DNA of 64,000 bases from assembly GCA_013178375.1 (NCBI GenBank), contig JABLXQ010000038.1:1-64000 (forward strand), read 5' to 3'. This DNA is from Gammaproteobacteria bacterium (GTDB lineage: Bacteria; Pseudomonadota; Gammaproteobacteria; Pseudomonadales; Ketobacteraceae). The notes beneath the pieces were generated by a model, which searched no databases, was not told the origin of the DNA, and worked only from the letters and a program-made list of their open reading frames with translations. The translations under genes and the position numbers were made by a program. Shown here in pieces: positions 35,136-42,855 of this stretch. Within the stretch, counting starts at the first letter, position 1, and every line of letters begins with the position of its first letter.

Positions 35136-36686
35136 ATGCCTCAGATCATCAATACCAACATTTCGTCCATCAATGCACAGCGCAACCTGAACAAGTCACA
35201 AGGCGCCCTGCAAACATCCCTGCAACGCCTGTCATCCGGCCTGCGTATCAACAGCGCGAAAGATGACGCAGCAGGTCTGGCGATTTCCAACCGGTTCACC
35301 ACCCAGGTGCGTGGCCTGAATGTGGCCGTGCGCAACGCCAATGATGGTATTTCCCTGGCGCAGACCACTGAAAGCGCTCTGGATGAAATCACCACCGCTT
35401 TGCAGCGTATTCGTGATCTGGCGGTACAGTCCGCCAACGATTCCAACAGCGCATCTGACCGTCTGTCGCTGCAGGCAGAAGTGGATCAGCTGCTGGATGA
35501 AGTGGACCGGATTTCCACCACCACCACATTCAACGGTCGCAATGTGCTGGATGGTTCGCTGAAATCCTACTATTTCCAGATCGGTGCCAATGCCAATGAA
35601 GGTGTGGAAGTCGGCGGCGTTGATGCGCGGGTCAGCTCATTGGGTTCCCAGCCGGGTGCGGTGCAGACCACATTCGATGGCGGCAACGCTGCCGCTGCCA
35701 GCCAGACCAGTCTGGCGATCCAGATCGGAACCTCTGCCAACGCAACGTCTGTGGATGTCATGTCGGCTCCCAATGGTGGCACCATTACTTCTGCCACTGC
35801 GGCGGAATTGATTGACACAGAAAGCGACAACTACGGCACAGGCTTTGCGAAATCGCTGGCAGAACGCATCAACAATCTGCGCGAAGACGGTGTGGAAGGG
35901 CTCGAAGGCGTTTATGCCAGCGCCACAACCACATTTGATTACAGTGATGTTGCCGGAACAGCGGCGGCCGATGCCTATGTTGGCGCCGGTAGCCTGGCCC
36001 ACACGGATCTTGTGATCAACGGCGTGAATATTGGTCCGGTTGAAGTGCAGGAACGGGATGCCAATGGTGCCTTGCGCCAGGCGATCAACTCCAAGTCTGA
36101 TATTACCGGTGTGCGCGCCAACCTGGACGAGAATGGTCGCCTGGTGCTGTCCGCTGACGATGGTCGCGACATGGTTGTCACCGCAACCACCACGGCGTCC
36201 GACATTCTTTATGACGGTGGTGATGCCGCCAACGCAACCGATATCGCGGCGATGACCAACCAGGTCAAGACCGGTGAGCTGGCCATCTCGGCACAGGACA
36301 CTATTAACGTAGTGACCGCTGGAAGCCTGACCAACGCCGATACCACCGACGACAACGTGCAGGCGGTTGGTACGGTTGCCAACGCTGACATTTCCACCAT
36401 CGAAGGCTGTAACCAGACCATGAAATCGATCGACAGCGCGCTGGCACAGATCGATGGCTTCCGGGGAGAGCTGGGTGCGGTGCAGAACCGCTTTGAATCC
36501 ACCATCCGCAACCTGTCGGCGGTATCGGAAAGTCTGGCGGCTGCCAACTCGCGGATTCGCGACGCGGACTTTGCGACTGAAACTGCCGAACTGTCGAAGA
36601 ACCAGGTTCTGCAGCAGGCCGGCATCTCGGTACTGGCACAGGCCAATGCCTTGCCACAGCAGGTGCTCAGTCTCTTGCAGGGCTAA
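35136..36686 (+). CDS. fliC: Flagellin 1
   Basis: A 516-residue filament subunit. The conserved N-terminal D0/D1 ([44 protein letters not shown], split here over residues 11-54) and C-terminal D1/D0 ([47 protein letters not shown]) flank a variable middle. It shares most of its length with flagellin 2 downstream. Unusually for a flagellin it contains one cysteine, at about residue 428 in [12 protein letters not shown], directly before an N-x-T sequon; flagellin 2 has alanines there. Several N-x-S/T sites (for example NAT and NDS) exist in both. GGAG precedes the ATG; a terminator follows. Confidence 0.96.
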   Translation: MPQIINTNISSINAQRNLNKSQGALQTSLQRLSSGLRINSAKDDAAGLAISNRFTTQVRGLNVAVRNANDGISLAQTTESALDEITTALQRIRDLAVQSANDSNSASDRLSLQAEVDQLLDEVDRISTTTTFNGRNVLDGSLKSYYFQIGANANEGVEVGGVDARVSSLGSQPGAVQTTFDGGNAAAASQTSLAIQIGTSANATSVDVMSAPNGGTITSATAAELIDTESDNYGTGFAKSLAERINNLREDGVEGLEGVYASATTTFDYSDVAGTAAADAYVGAGSLAHTDLVINGVNIGPVEVQERDANGALRQAINSKSDITGVRANLDENGRLVLSADDGRDMVVTATTTASDILYDGGDAANATDIAAMTNQVKTGELAISAQDTINVVTAGSLTNADTTDDNVQAVGTVANADISTIEGCNQTMKSIDSALAQIDGFRGELGAVQNRFESTIRNLSAVSESLAAANSRIRDADFATETAELSKNQVLQQAGISVLAQANALPQQVLSLLQG

Positions 36687-36710
36687 TGAAACGCGGCCCA
36701 CAGCCGATAG

Positions 36711-36740
36711 AAAAAGAGGAACCTCGGTTCCTCTTTTTTT
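36711..36740 (+). terminator. Intrinsic terminator after flagellin 1
   Basis: AAAAAGAGGAAC (36711-36722) pairs with GTTCCTCTTTTT (36727-36738) around CTCG and runs into further T residues. It separates the two flagellin genes into independent transcripts. Confidence 0.93.
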
Positions 36741-36831
36741 TGCCCTTCTTTTTTTGCTCTTTTGAAACCTGGTCGGCTGTCGTCGTATTACTGTCGCTTC
36801 CCTTCGTTCTGGGCTGATGGCAGGTGGCAGT

Positions 36832-36845
36832 GCCGGAATTCCGGC
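36832..36845. repeat. 14-bp perfect palindrome in the flagellin intergenic gap
   Basis: GCCGGAATTCCGGC reads the same on both strands. It lies in the 463-bp gap between the flagellins (36687-37149). That gap otherwise holds the terminator at its left end and the sigma-28 promoter and leader hairpin at its right end; no gene is visible in 36741-37010. Confidence 0.7.
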
Positions 36846-37010
36846 GCTCCCAATGGGTTGTTATTTCTATCCGGGTTTTAAGTCCAAAACGATTTAATCG
36901 GAATGTCGCTGGAAGCGGACACGAATGTGAAAAAAATCACAGCAATTACATAGGGTTGAATTTGCAGCGGACGAAACTTGAGAAGCCTGAAGAAAATTCG
37001 GAATTCGCCT

Positions 37011-37037
37011 TAAAGTTCAAAAAAACGGCGCCGATAA
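37011..37037 (+). promoter_or_regulatory. Sigma-28 promoter of flagellin 2
   Basis: TAAAGTTC, 11 nt, GCCGATAA: a near-perfect FliA promoter 112 bp upstream of the ATG. The transcript would have a leader of roughly 105 nt that contains an inverted repeat. Confidence 0.95.
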
Positions 37038-37105
37038 ACTGGGTGTAGGCAGATGAAGTAGTTCACACGGCCTCAAACGTAACAGAGGCACAGCCAAACA
37101 GATTA

Positions 37106-37124
37106 ACCTCAACTCATTTGAGGT
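37106..37124 (+). repeat. 7-bp hairpin in the flagellin 2 mRNA leader
   Basis: ACCTCAA (37106-37112) and TTGAGGT (37118-37124) pair around CTCAT, ending 16 nt before the AGGAG ribosome site. It may stabilise the message or gate translation; the flagellin 1 leader has no equivalent that I see. Confidence 0.65.
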
Positions 37125-37149
37125 CGTGTTTAAATAGCAGGAGAACACC

Positions 37150-38694
37150 ATGCCCCAGATCATCAATACCAACATATCTTCAATGAATGCGCAGCGTAAC
37201 CTGAACAAATCCCAGGGTGCACTGCAAACATCCCTGCAACGTCTGTCTTCCGGTTTGCGCATCAACAGCGCGAAAGACGACGCTGCCGGCCTGGCAATTT
37301 CCAACCGTTTCACCACCCAGGTTCGCGGCCTGAACGTTGCCACCCGCAACGCCAACGACGGTATCTCCTTCGCGCAGACCACTGAAAGCGCACTGGACGA
37401 AATCACCACTTCGCTGCAGCGTATCCGCGACCTGGCAGTACAGTCAGCCAACGATACCAACAGCGCATCTGACCGCCAGTCGCTGCAGTCGGAAGTTGAC
37501 CAGCTGGTGTCTGAAATCAACCGTATCGCCGAAACTACCACGTTCAACGGTTCCAAGGTTGCCAACGGTTCGCTGAAATCCCTGAATTTCCAGATCGGTG
37601 CCAACGCGGGTGAAACCGTAGCAGTCAAAGGCGTGGACGCTCGCGCTTCTTCCCTGGGTTCACAGCCGGGTGCAGTGCAGACTACCTTTGATGGCGGCAA
37701 CGCTGCTGCAGCCAGCCAGACTGCCCTGACTATCCAGGTCGGTTCTTCTGCCAACGCCACATCGGTTGATGTGATGTCGACAGCCAACGGCGGCACCATT
37801 ACCTCGGCAACCGCCGCCCAGCTGACTGATACTGAAGACGCCAACTACGGCTCCGGCTTCGCAAAATCCCTGGCCGAACGCATCAATAACCTGCGTGAAG
37901 ATGGTGTGGAAGGTCTGGAAGGTGTTTACGCCAGCGCCACAACTTCTTTCGACTACAGCGATGTTACAGGTACCGTTGCAGCCGAAGCATATGTTGGCGC
38001 AGGCACGCTGGCCAATGGCGACCTGGTTATCAACGGTGTGGATATCGGTCCGGTTGAAGTGCAGGAAAAAGACGCCAACGGCGCTCTGACCACTGCAATC
38101 AACGCAAAATCGGATATCACCGGTGTCAAGGCCAGCATGGATGACAACGGCCGCCTGGTTCTGACTGCAGCTGATGGCCGCGACGTGGTAGTAACTACCG
38201 CAAACGGTTCGGAAGAAATTCTGTTCGATGGTGGCGATACCAACGCTGGAGATATCACAGCACTGACCAGCCAGGTGAAGACTGGTGAACTGACCATTTC
38301 GGCTCAGGATACCATCAACATCACTGAAACCGGTTCGCTGGCTAACACTGATACCACCGATGACAATGTTCAGGCTGTAGGCACCATCGCCAACGCCGAC
38401 ATTACCACTGCAGCAGCAGCTGGCATCACCATGAAGGCGGTAGATAGCGCGCTGGGCCAGATCGACTCCTTCCGCGCTGATCTGGGTGCGATTCAGAACC
38501 GCTTTGAATCGACAATCCGTAACTTGTCGGCTGTATCGGAAAGTCTGTCGGCTGCCAACTCCCGGATCAAGGACGCAGATTTCGCTGCAGAAACAGCTGA
38601 ACTGTCCAAGAACCAGGTGTTGCAACAAGCAGGTATCTCGGTGCTGGCTCAGGCCAACGCACTGCCGCAGCAGGCACTCTCGCTGCTCGGCTAA
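37150..38694 (+). CDS. fliC: Flagellin 2
   Basis: A 514-residue flagellin, paralogue of the upstream gene with the same domain plan. Synonymous differences are spread through the conserved ends, so the duplication is not recent. Codon use looks more biased to preferred codons than in flagellin 1, and the promoter is a consensus FliA site, so this is probably the major filament subunit. It has no cysteine. AGGAG at 37139-37143 gives a good start. FliS and FlaG genes follow. Confidence 0.96.
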   Translation: MPQIINTNISSMNAQRNLNKSQGALQTSLQRLSSGLRINSAKDDAAGLAISNRFTTQVRGLNVATRNANDGISFAQTTESALDEITTSLQRIRDLAVQSANDTNSASDRQSLQSEVDQLVSEINRIAETTTFNGSKVANGSLKSLNFQIGANAGETVAVKGVDARASSLGSQPGAVQTTFDGGNAAAASQTALTIQVGSSANATSVDVMSTANGGTITSATAAQLTDTEDANYGSGFAKSLAERINNLREDGVEGLEGVYASATTSFDYSDVTGTVAAEAYVGAGTLANGDLVINGVDIGPVEVQEKDANGALTTAINAKSDITGVKASMDDNGRLVLTAADGRDVVVTTANGSEEILFDGGDTNAGDITALTSQVKTGELTISAQDTINITETGSLANTDTTDDNVQAVGTIANADITTAAAAGITMKAVDSALGQIDSFRADLGAIQNRFESTIRNLSAVSESLSAANSRIKDADFAAETAELSKNQVLQQAGISVLAQANALPQQALSLLG

Positions 38695-38735
38695 GGTGTT
38701 GTCCCTTAACTGAAAAGTTAGGCAAGAAAGAAAGA

Positions 38736-38770
38736 GCGAGCCCCGGGATCGAAAGGTTCCGGGTGCTCGC
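38736..38770 (+). terminator. Hairpin after flagellin 2
   Basis: GCGAGC (38736-38741) pairs with GCTCGC (38765-38770), with inner CCGG/CCGG pairing. Only a short GTTT follows, so termination may be partial and let some transcript reach flaG. Confidence 0.65.
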
Positions 38771-38796
38771 GTTTCCATTGTTATAAGGTGGCAGTC

Positions 38797-39246
38797 ATGA
38801 TCAATAACAGTACGACCGGCCTGGAGGCGAAGAGCAGCTATACTTCTGTTGAAAAGCAGAAGCCGGCCGCTGCAGCCCCTTCCGCCAAGTCTGACGCTGT
38901 TGCTGAAGTGCTCCCGGTGGACAAGCAGAAGCCAGTGGAGGCACAGGTTCCCGTACCGGAGCAGCAGACAGAACCGGCGGACATGTCCAGGGAACAGCGG
39001 GAAGAAGTCACCCGCAAAGTGGCAGACGCCATTCCCAAGGTTCGCGAGCTGATGCAGAGAAACCAGCGCAGCCTGGATTTCGAGGTGTCCGAGCAGGAAA
39101 ACCGCGTCATCATTACCGTAATCGACAAGGAAAACGACAAGGTCATCCGGCAGATCCCGCCAGAGGACGTTTTGCAGATCGCCGAGGCGATCGACCAGGG
39201 ACTGGAGCAGAATCTCGGCGGCATGATTTTCAATTCGCGGGTGTGA
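38797..39246 (+). CDS. flaG: FlaG family protein
   Basis: A 149-residue protein. Residues about 1-70 are disordered, Lys/Pro/Ala-rich; the C-terminal 80 residues are the FlaG domain, with SLDFEVSEQENRVIITVIDKENDKVIRQIPPED. FlaG affects filament length in Pseudomonas and Campylobacter by an unclear mechanism. Position between flagellin and fliD is the family norm. AAGGTGG precedes ATG 38797; the GTG at 38788 is less likely. No separate sigma-28 promoter is visible, so read-through from flagellin 2 is plausible. Confidence 0.93.
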   Translation: MINNSTTGLEAKSSYTSVEKQKPAAAAPSAKSDAVAEVLPVDKQKPVEAQVPVPEQQTEPADMSREQREEVTRKVADAIPKVRELMQRNQRSLDFEVSEQENRVIITVIDKENDKVIRQIPPEDVLQIAEAIDQGLEQNLGGMIFNSRV

Positions 39247-39275
39247 ACTATTTGTGCGCCAGGAATGGCTGGCCC

Positions 39276-39302
39276 TAAAGATTGCTAGCCGGGTGCCGAT
39301 AA
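39276..39302 (+). promoter_or_regulatory. Sigma-28 promoter of fliD
   Basis: TAAAGATT, 11 nt, GCCGATAA, only one or two bases off consensus, 111 bp before fliD. It should drive fliD, fliS and the fliT-like gene. Confidence 0.93.
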
Positions 39303-39413
39303 CCAAAACAGTATGGAGTGATGTTACGACGAATAGATTGGTCTGTTAATTGCTAGATTACCTGGTGCTGTCAGTAATCTGTCAGGCACAGAGGAATCTG
39401 CAGAGAGGTTAAA

Positions 39414-40826
39414 ATGGCTACCATTACCGCAGCCGGCACTGGATCAGGTATTGATGTCGAAAATATCATTACCAAACTGACTGAGGCCGAGCGGACTCCG
39501 ACCGAGCAACGTCTGTTGCTGCGCGAAACCAATATTCAGGCCGAAATTTCGGCGTTTGGTTCGTTGAAAAGCGCGCTGTCTGATTTCAGAAAATCCCTGA
39601 CCAACCTTTCCTCCCTGCAAGCTCTTGCCGCCCGGTCGGCAACTTCCAGCAACCCTGAATCCTTTACCGTGTCTGCCGACAACACTGCATCGGTAGGCAG
39701 CAGTCAGATTGAAATAGTCAATCTGGCATCCGCACACAAGATGGTGTCCACCGCCAACTTCGCAGGCCCGACTACCGCTGTCGGCGCCGGCTCCATGACC
39801 ATCTCCCTGGGCAGCACATCTTTCGATGTCGAGATTGTGGGTGGCCAGAACAATACGCTGGCCGGCATTCGCGATGCCATCAATAACGCAACCGGCAATA
39901 CCGGCATCACTGCCAGTATCCTGACGGTATCCAATGGTGTGGGTGGCACTCAATCCAAGCTGGTACTGTCGGCAGACGACACCGGCGCTGCCAATACCAT
40001 TTCTGTCGCTGTCACCGGTGATTCCGATGGCAATGATACGGATAACGTTGGTCTGTCTGCTTTCCTCAATGCCAACATGGAGCAGAAAAGCACCGCAGCC
40101 GACGCGCTGGTACGGATAGATGGTTTCGACGTGACATCGTCAACCAATGTGTTCAAGAACGCGATTCAGGGCGTGACCCTGACAGCGGTAAAAGCCAATC
40201 CCACTGTTAACGAGACCCTGACGGTTGGTATCAACAAGACCGCCATCAAGGAAAACCTTGCATTGTTCGTCGAGAACTTCAATGCACTGAGTGAAACGCT
40301 CAAATTTCTCACCAAGTATGATCCGGAAACCCAGGAAGCAGGCTTGCTGACCGGCGATTCTACCGTTCGCTCCATCGAGACCCAGTTGCGTCGGACCATC
40401 TCCAATGTGGTCGAGGGTCTGGATTCCAACTTCAGTTCGCTGGCGTCGCTGGGTATTACCACGCAGCGCGATGGCACGCTGAAGCTGGATTCCACCAAGC
40501 TCGATAGCGCACTGACCACCAACTTTGATGACGTGGCAAATCTGCTGGGTGGCGAAGACGGTATCGCCAAGAAGCTGGATTCCACCCTGAACAATTTCCT
40601 CAAGACCGGTGGCCTGATTTCGACCCGTAACGAAACATTTCTGAAGCAGCTCAAGGATATTGATTCCCAGCGGGAAAGACTTGAGATGCGGATGACATCG
40701 TATGAAGAACGTTTGCGTGCCCAGTATGCTGCTATGGATGCGATCGTAGCCAACCTGAATTCGACAGGTGATTACGTCGCGCAGCAGATGGAATCGATTT
40801 CGCAAATTACAAACAGAAAAAAGTAG
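39414..40826 (+). CDS. fliD: Filament cap protein FliD (HAP2)
   Basis: A 470-residue cap that guides flagellin folding at the filament tip. The N-terminal GTGSGIDVENIITKL motif, the FliD_N block (residues about 10-105), the FliD_C region (about 220-450) including the FNALSETLKFLTKYDPETQEAGLLTGDSTVRSI stretch in parts, and the C-terminal coiled coil (SQRERLEMRMTSYEERLRAQY) are present. It has its own sigma-28 promoter. FliS follows 24 bp later. Confidence 0.96.
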   Translation: MATITAAGTGSGIDVENIITKLTEAERTPTEQRLLLRETNIQAEISAFGSLKSALSDFRKSLTNLSSLQALAARSATSSNPESFTVSADNTASVGSSQIEIVNLASAHKMVSTANFAGPTTAVGAGSMTISLGSTSFDVEIVGGQNNTLAGIRDAINNATGNTGITASILTVSNGVGGTQSKLVLSADDTGAANTISVAVTGDSDGNDTDNVGLSAFLNANMEQKSTAADALVRIDGFDVTSSTNVFKNAIQGVTLTAVKANPTVNETLTVGINKTAIKENLALFVENFNALSETLKFLTKYDPETQEAGLLTGDSTVRSIETQLRRTISNVVEGLDSNFSSLASLGITTQRDGTLKLDSTKLDSALTTNFDDVANLLGGEDGIAKKLDSTLNNFLKTGGLISTRNETFLKQLKDIDSQRERLEMRMTSYEERLRAQYAAMDAIVANLNSTGDYVAQQMESISQITNRKK

Positions 40827-40850
40827 CCTCATTTCAGCAGGTAAACGTAC

Positions 40851-41276
40851 ATGAATATGTCAAAAGGCGCGCAGCAGTACGCAAAGGTGAACAGAAGCAC
40901 AGCTGTGGAAGATGCCAACCCGCATCAGCTGATACAGATGCTGTATCAGGGAATACTGGACAGCCTGCAACAGGCGCTTGGCCTCATCGAGCGCAAGGAT
41001 TTTGAAGCCAAGGGCAAAGCCATCGGCCGCGCTATCACCATCGTCGGCGGTCTGCAGGGTTTTCTGGATCACGAGAAGGGCGGCGAGATCGCGAAAAATC
41101 TCGACGGCCTGTACGACTACATGACGGTACGTCTGTATGAAGCGTCCCGCGAGAACAGCCAGGATAAAGTGCGCGAAGTCATTGAGCTGGTGCGTGAAAT
41201 CAAGGCCGGCTGGGACGGAATATCCGATGAAGCCAAGCGCATTTTCGTGGAAGCTTCCCAGCCTTCGGCAGAGTGA
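40851..41276 (+). CDS. fliS: Flagellin export chaperone FliS
   Basis: A 141-residue four-helix chaperone that binds the C-terminus of flagellin in the cytoplasm. NPHQLIQMLYQGILDSLQQA, then GKAIGRAITIVGGLQGFLDHEKGGEIAKNLDGLYDYM are the family signature. ATG 40851 is used; ATG 40857 is an alternative. Confidence 0.96.
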   Translation: MNMSKGAQQYAKVNRSTAVEDANPHQLIQMLYQGILDSLQQALGLIERKDFEAKGKAIGRAITIVGGLQGFLDHEKGGEIAKNLDGLYDYMTVRLYEASRENSQDKVREVIELVREIKAGWDGISDEAKRIFVEASQPSAE

Positions 41277-41279
41277 CTT

Positions 41280-41594
41280 ATGTTGGCGCAGCTGATCGAC
41301 GGATTCAATGAACGCATGCTGCGGGCGGTCGAAGCCCGCGATTATGAAGAGCTGCGCACGCTGGATATAGCCTGCCTCCGGTTTATGTCAGAAAACCTGC
41401 CCCCGAAACAATTGGATGAAGCAGGGCTGCTGGCAGTGAAAGACAGCCTTGAACGTCTGCAGAAAACCTATCGCACCGCGGTGACCACTTGCACTGCAGC
41501 CCGCGATTTGGTGCAGGAGGAACTGCAGGCTGCTGGCCGCGGGCGGCGCAATACCATCCAATATCTTGACGTGGCGAGGAACCTGGGTTCTTGA
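41280..41594 (+). CDS. Small FliT-like flagellar protein
   Basis: A 104-residue, all-helical acidic/basic protein 3 bp downstream of fliS. Position and size match FliT, the FliD export chaperone and regulator, but sequence similarity of FliT proteins is low and I see no decisive motif. The central LRFMSENLPPKQLDEAGLLAVKDSLERLQKTY region could form two helices. Its stop overlaps an in-frame start (TGATG) of the next open frame, so the flagellar transcript may continue into the modification island. Confidence 0.6.
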   Translation: MLAQLIDGFNERMLRAVEARDYEELRTLDIACLRFMSENLPPKQLDEAGLLAVKDSLERLQKTYRTAVTTCTAARDLVQEELQAAGRGRRNTIQYLDVARNLGS

Positions 41595-41626
41595 TGACCC
41601 GGTTCGCGCGAAGCGGAGAAAACGCA

Positions 41627-42823
41627 ATGTCCGTTCAGTCCATCAGCATGCCCTACCTGATTCCCGATATGCCCAGCGCTGAAGAGGTGCTGCCGTTCCT
41701 GCGCGAGATTGACGAAAACCGCTGGTACTCGAATTTTGGCCCGCTGGTGCTGCGGCTGAACGACCAGATCAAAGCCAATCATTTTGCCGGTGAAGACGTG
41801 CATACCCTGTTGTGCAGCACCGGTACAGCCGCGCTTGAGCTGGGTTTGGCCTGCCTTGGGCTGAAACCGGGTGCTCGCGTGCTCGTGCCTGCGTTTACCT
41901 TCCCTGCTTCGGCCAATGCCATCCAGAACTGCGGTTTTGAACCCGTATTCTGTGATGTGGATGAACAGAGCTGGGTGCTGACGCCCGAAATTGCATTTGA
42001 AGCTCTGCTGCGCACGCGCATTGATGCGGTGATGCCGGTGGCCGCGCTGGGTCGCCCTTTGCCGGCAAGCCAGTGGGACCGCTTTTGCGAGGAAACCGGC
42101 TTGCCGGTGCTGATCGACGCCGCTCCTGCGCTGGGTAACCAGCGGGTCGGCAAACATCTGGTGGTTGCCTACAGCATGCATGCAACCAAAGCATTTGGAA
42201 TCGGCGAGGGCGGTGTGCTGGCAACTGCCGATGCAGACCTGATTGCCCGCGCCCGTCGCATCTGCAACTTCGGCATGGATGGCGTGGGGCGGGTGATTAT
42301 GCAGGGTACCAACTGCAAGCTCAGCGAATATCATGCCGCCGTCGGTTTGGCGCAGATGCAGCGCTGGCCTGCCCGTCAACTGAAGCGCGCCCGCATCGAA
42401 ACCGCTTACCACGCACACATGCAGTTGCACAAAGATCTGTGGGCAACCCAGTCTTTTGTCGACAGACCGCCGGAACATGATGTGCTGGTAACATTGCCGG
42501 TGCGCAACAGCCGTTCCACCATGCCGGTTCGCCTGAGCGATCATGTCGCCATCGACATCCATGATGTGCAGGAACGGCTGGCGGAAAAAGGAATTGGAAC
42601 CCGGCTGTGGTACAACCCGGCGCTGCATCGCCATCCTAACTGGATGGGCCACCGGCAGATCCATCGCGCAGGTCTGCACAGCCTGGCCACCGTGGATTCC
42701 CTCAACAACCGGTTGATCGGCCTGCCGTTCCACAACTTCCTGTCTCCCGAAGACATTGCCCATGTAGTAACAAGCCTTTGGCAAATAGTTGAAAGCAGGG
42801 AATTTTCTGCTTCAATTAGCTAA
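41627..42823 (+). CDS. DegT/DnrJ/EryC1 family sugar aminotransferase-like protein
   Basis: A 398-residue PLP protein of fold type I. CSTGTAALELGL (PLP phosphate cup), PAFTFPASANAI, the Asp in LIDAAPALG (about 164) and the Schiff-base Lys188 in SMHATKAFGIGEGG are in place. Family members transaminate nucleotide-linked keto-sugars, and some act as dehydratases. GGAG lies nine bases before ATG 41627; ATG 41594, which overlaps the fliT-like stop, is possible. It opens the modification island, 33 bp before the HMW1C-like gene. An amino sugar is therefore a likely component, but the substrate is not known. Confidence 0.9.
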   Translation: MSVQSISMPYLIPDMPSAEEVLPFLREIDENRWYSNFGPLVLRLNDQIKANHFAGEDVHTLLCSTGTAALELGLACLGLKPGARVLVPAFTFPASANAIQNCGFEPVFCDVDEQSWVLTPEIAFEALLRTRIDAVMPVAALGRPLPASQWDRFCEETGLPVLIDAAPALGNQRVGKHLVVAYSMHATKAFGIGEGGVLATADADLIARARRICNFGMDGVGRVIMQGTNCKLSEYHAAVGLAQMQRWPARQLKRARIETAYHAHMQLHKDLWATQSFVDRPPEHDVLVTLPVRNSRSTMPVRLSDHVAIDIHDVQERLAEKGIGTRLWYNPALHRHPNWMGHRQIHRAGLHSLATVDSLNNRLIGLPFHNFLSPEDIAHVVTSLWQIVESREFSASIS

Positions 42824-42855
42824 GAGAGTTTGGCTGCTAATAACAATGGGGAATT

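Noticed and set aside
36702-36709. GCCGATAG as a sigma-28 -10 box after flagellin 1
   Set aside because: No matching -35 at 11-nt spacing, and it lies just before a terminator.
36824-37048. Small open frame between the flagellins
   Set aside because: It overlaps the sigma-28 promoter, lacks a ribosome site and resembles nothing known.
35637-39306. Long minus-strand frames opposite both flagellins
   Set aside because: Both flagellins give the same antisense pattern because the genes are paralogous; no ribosome sites or family motifs.
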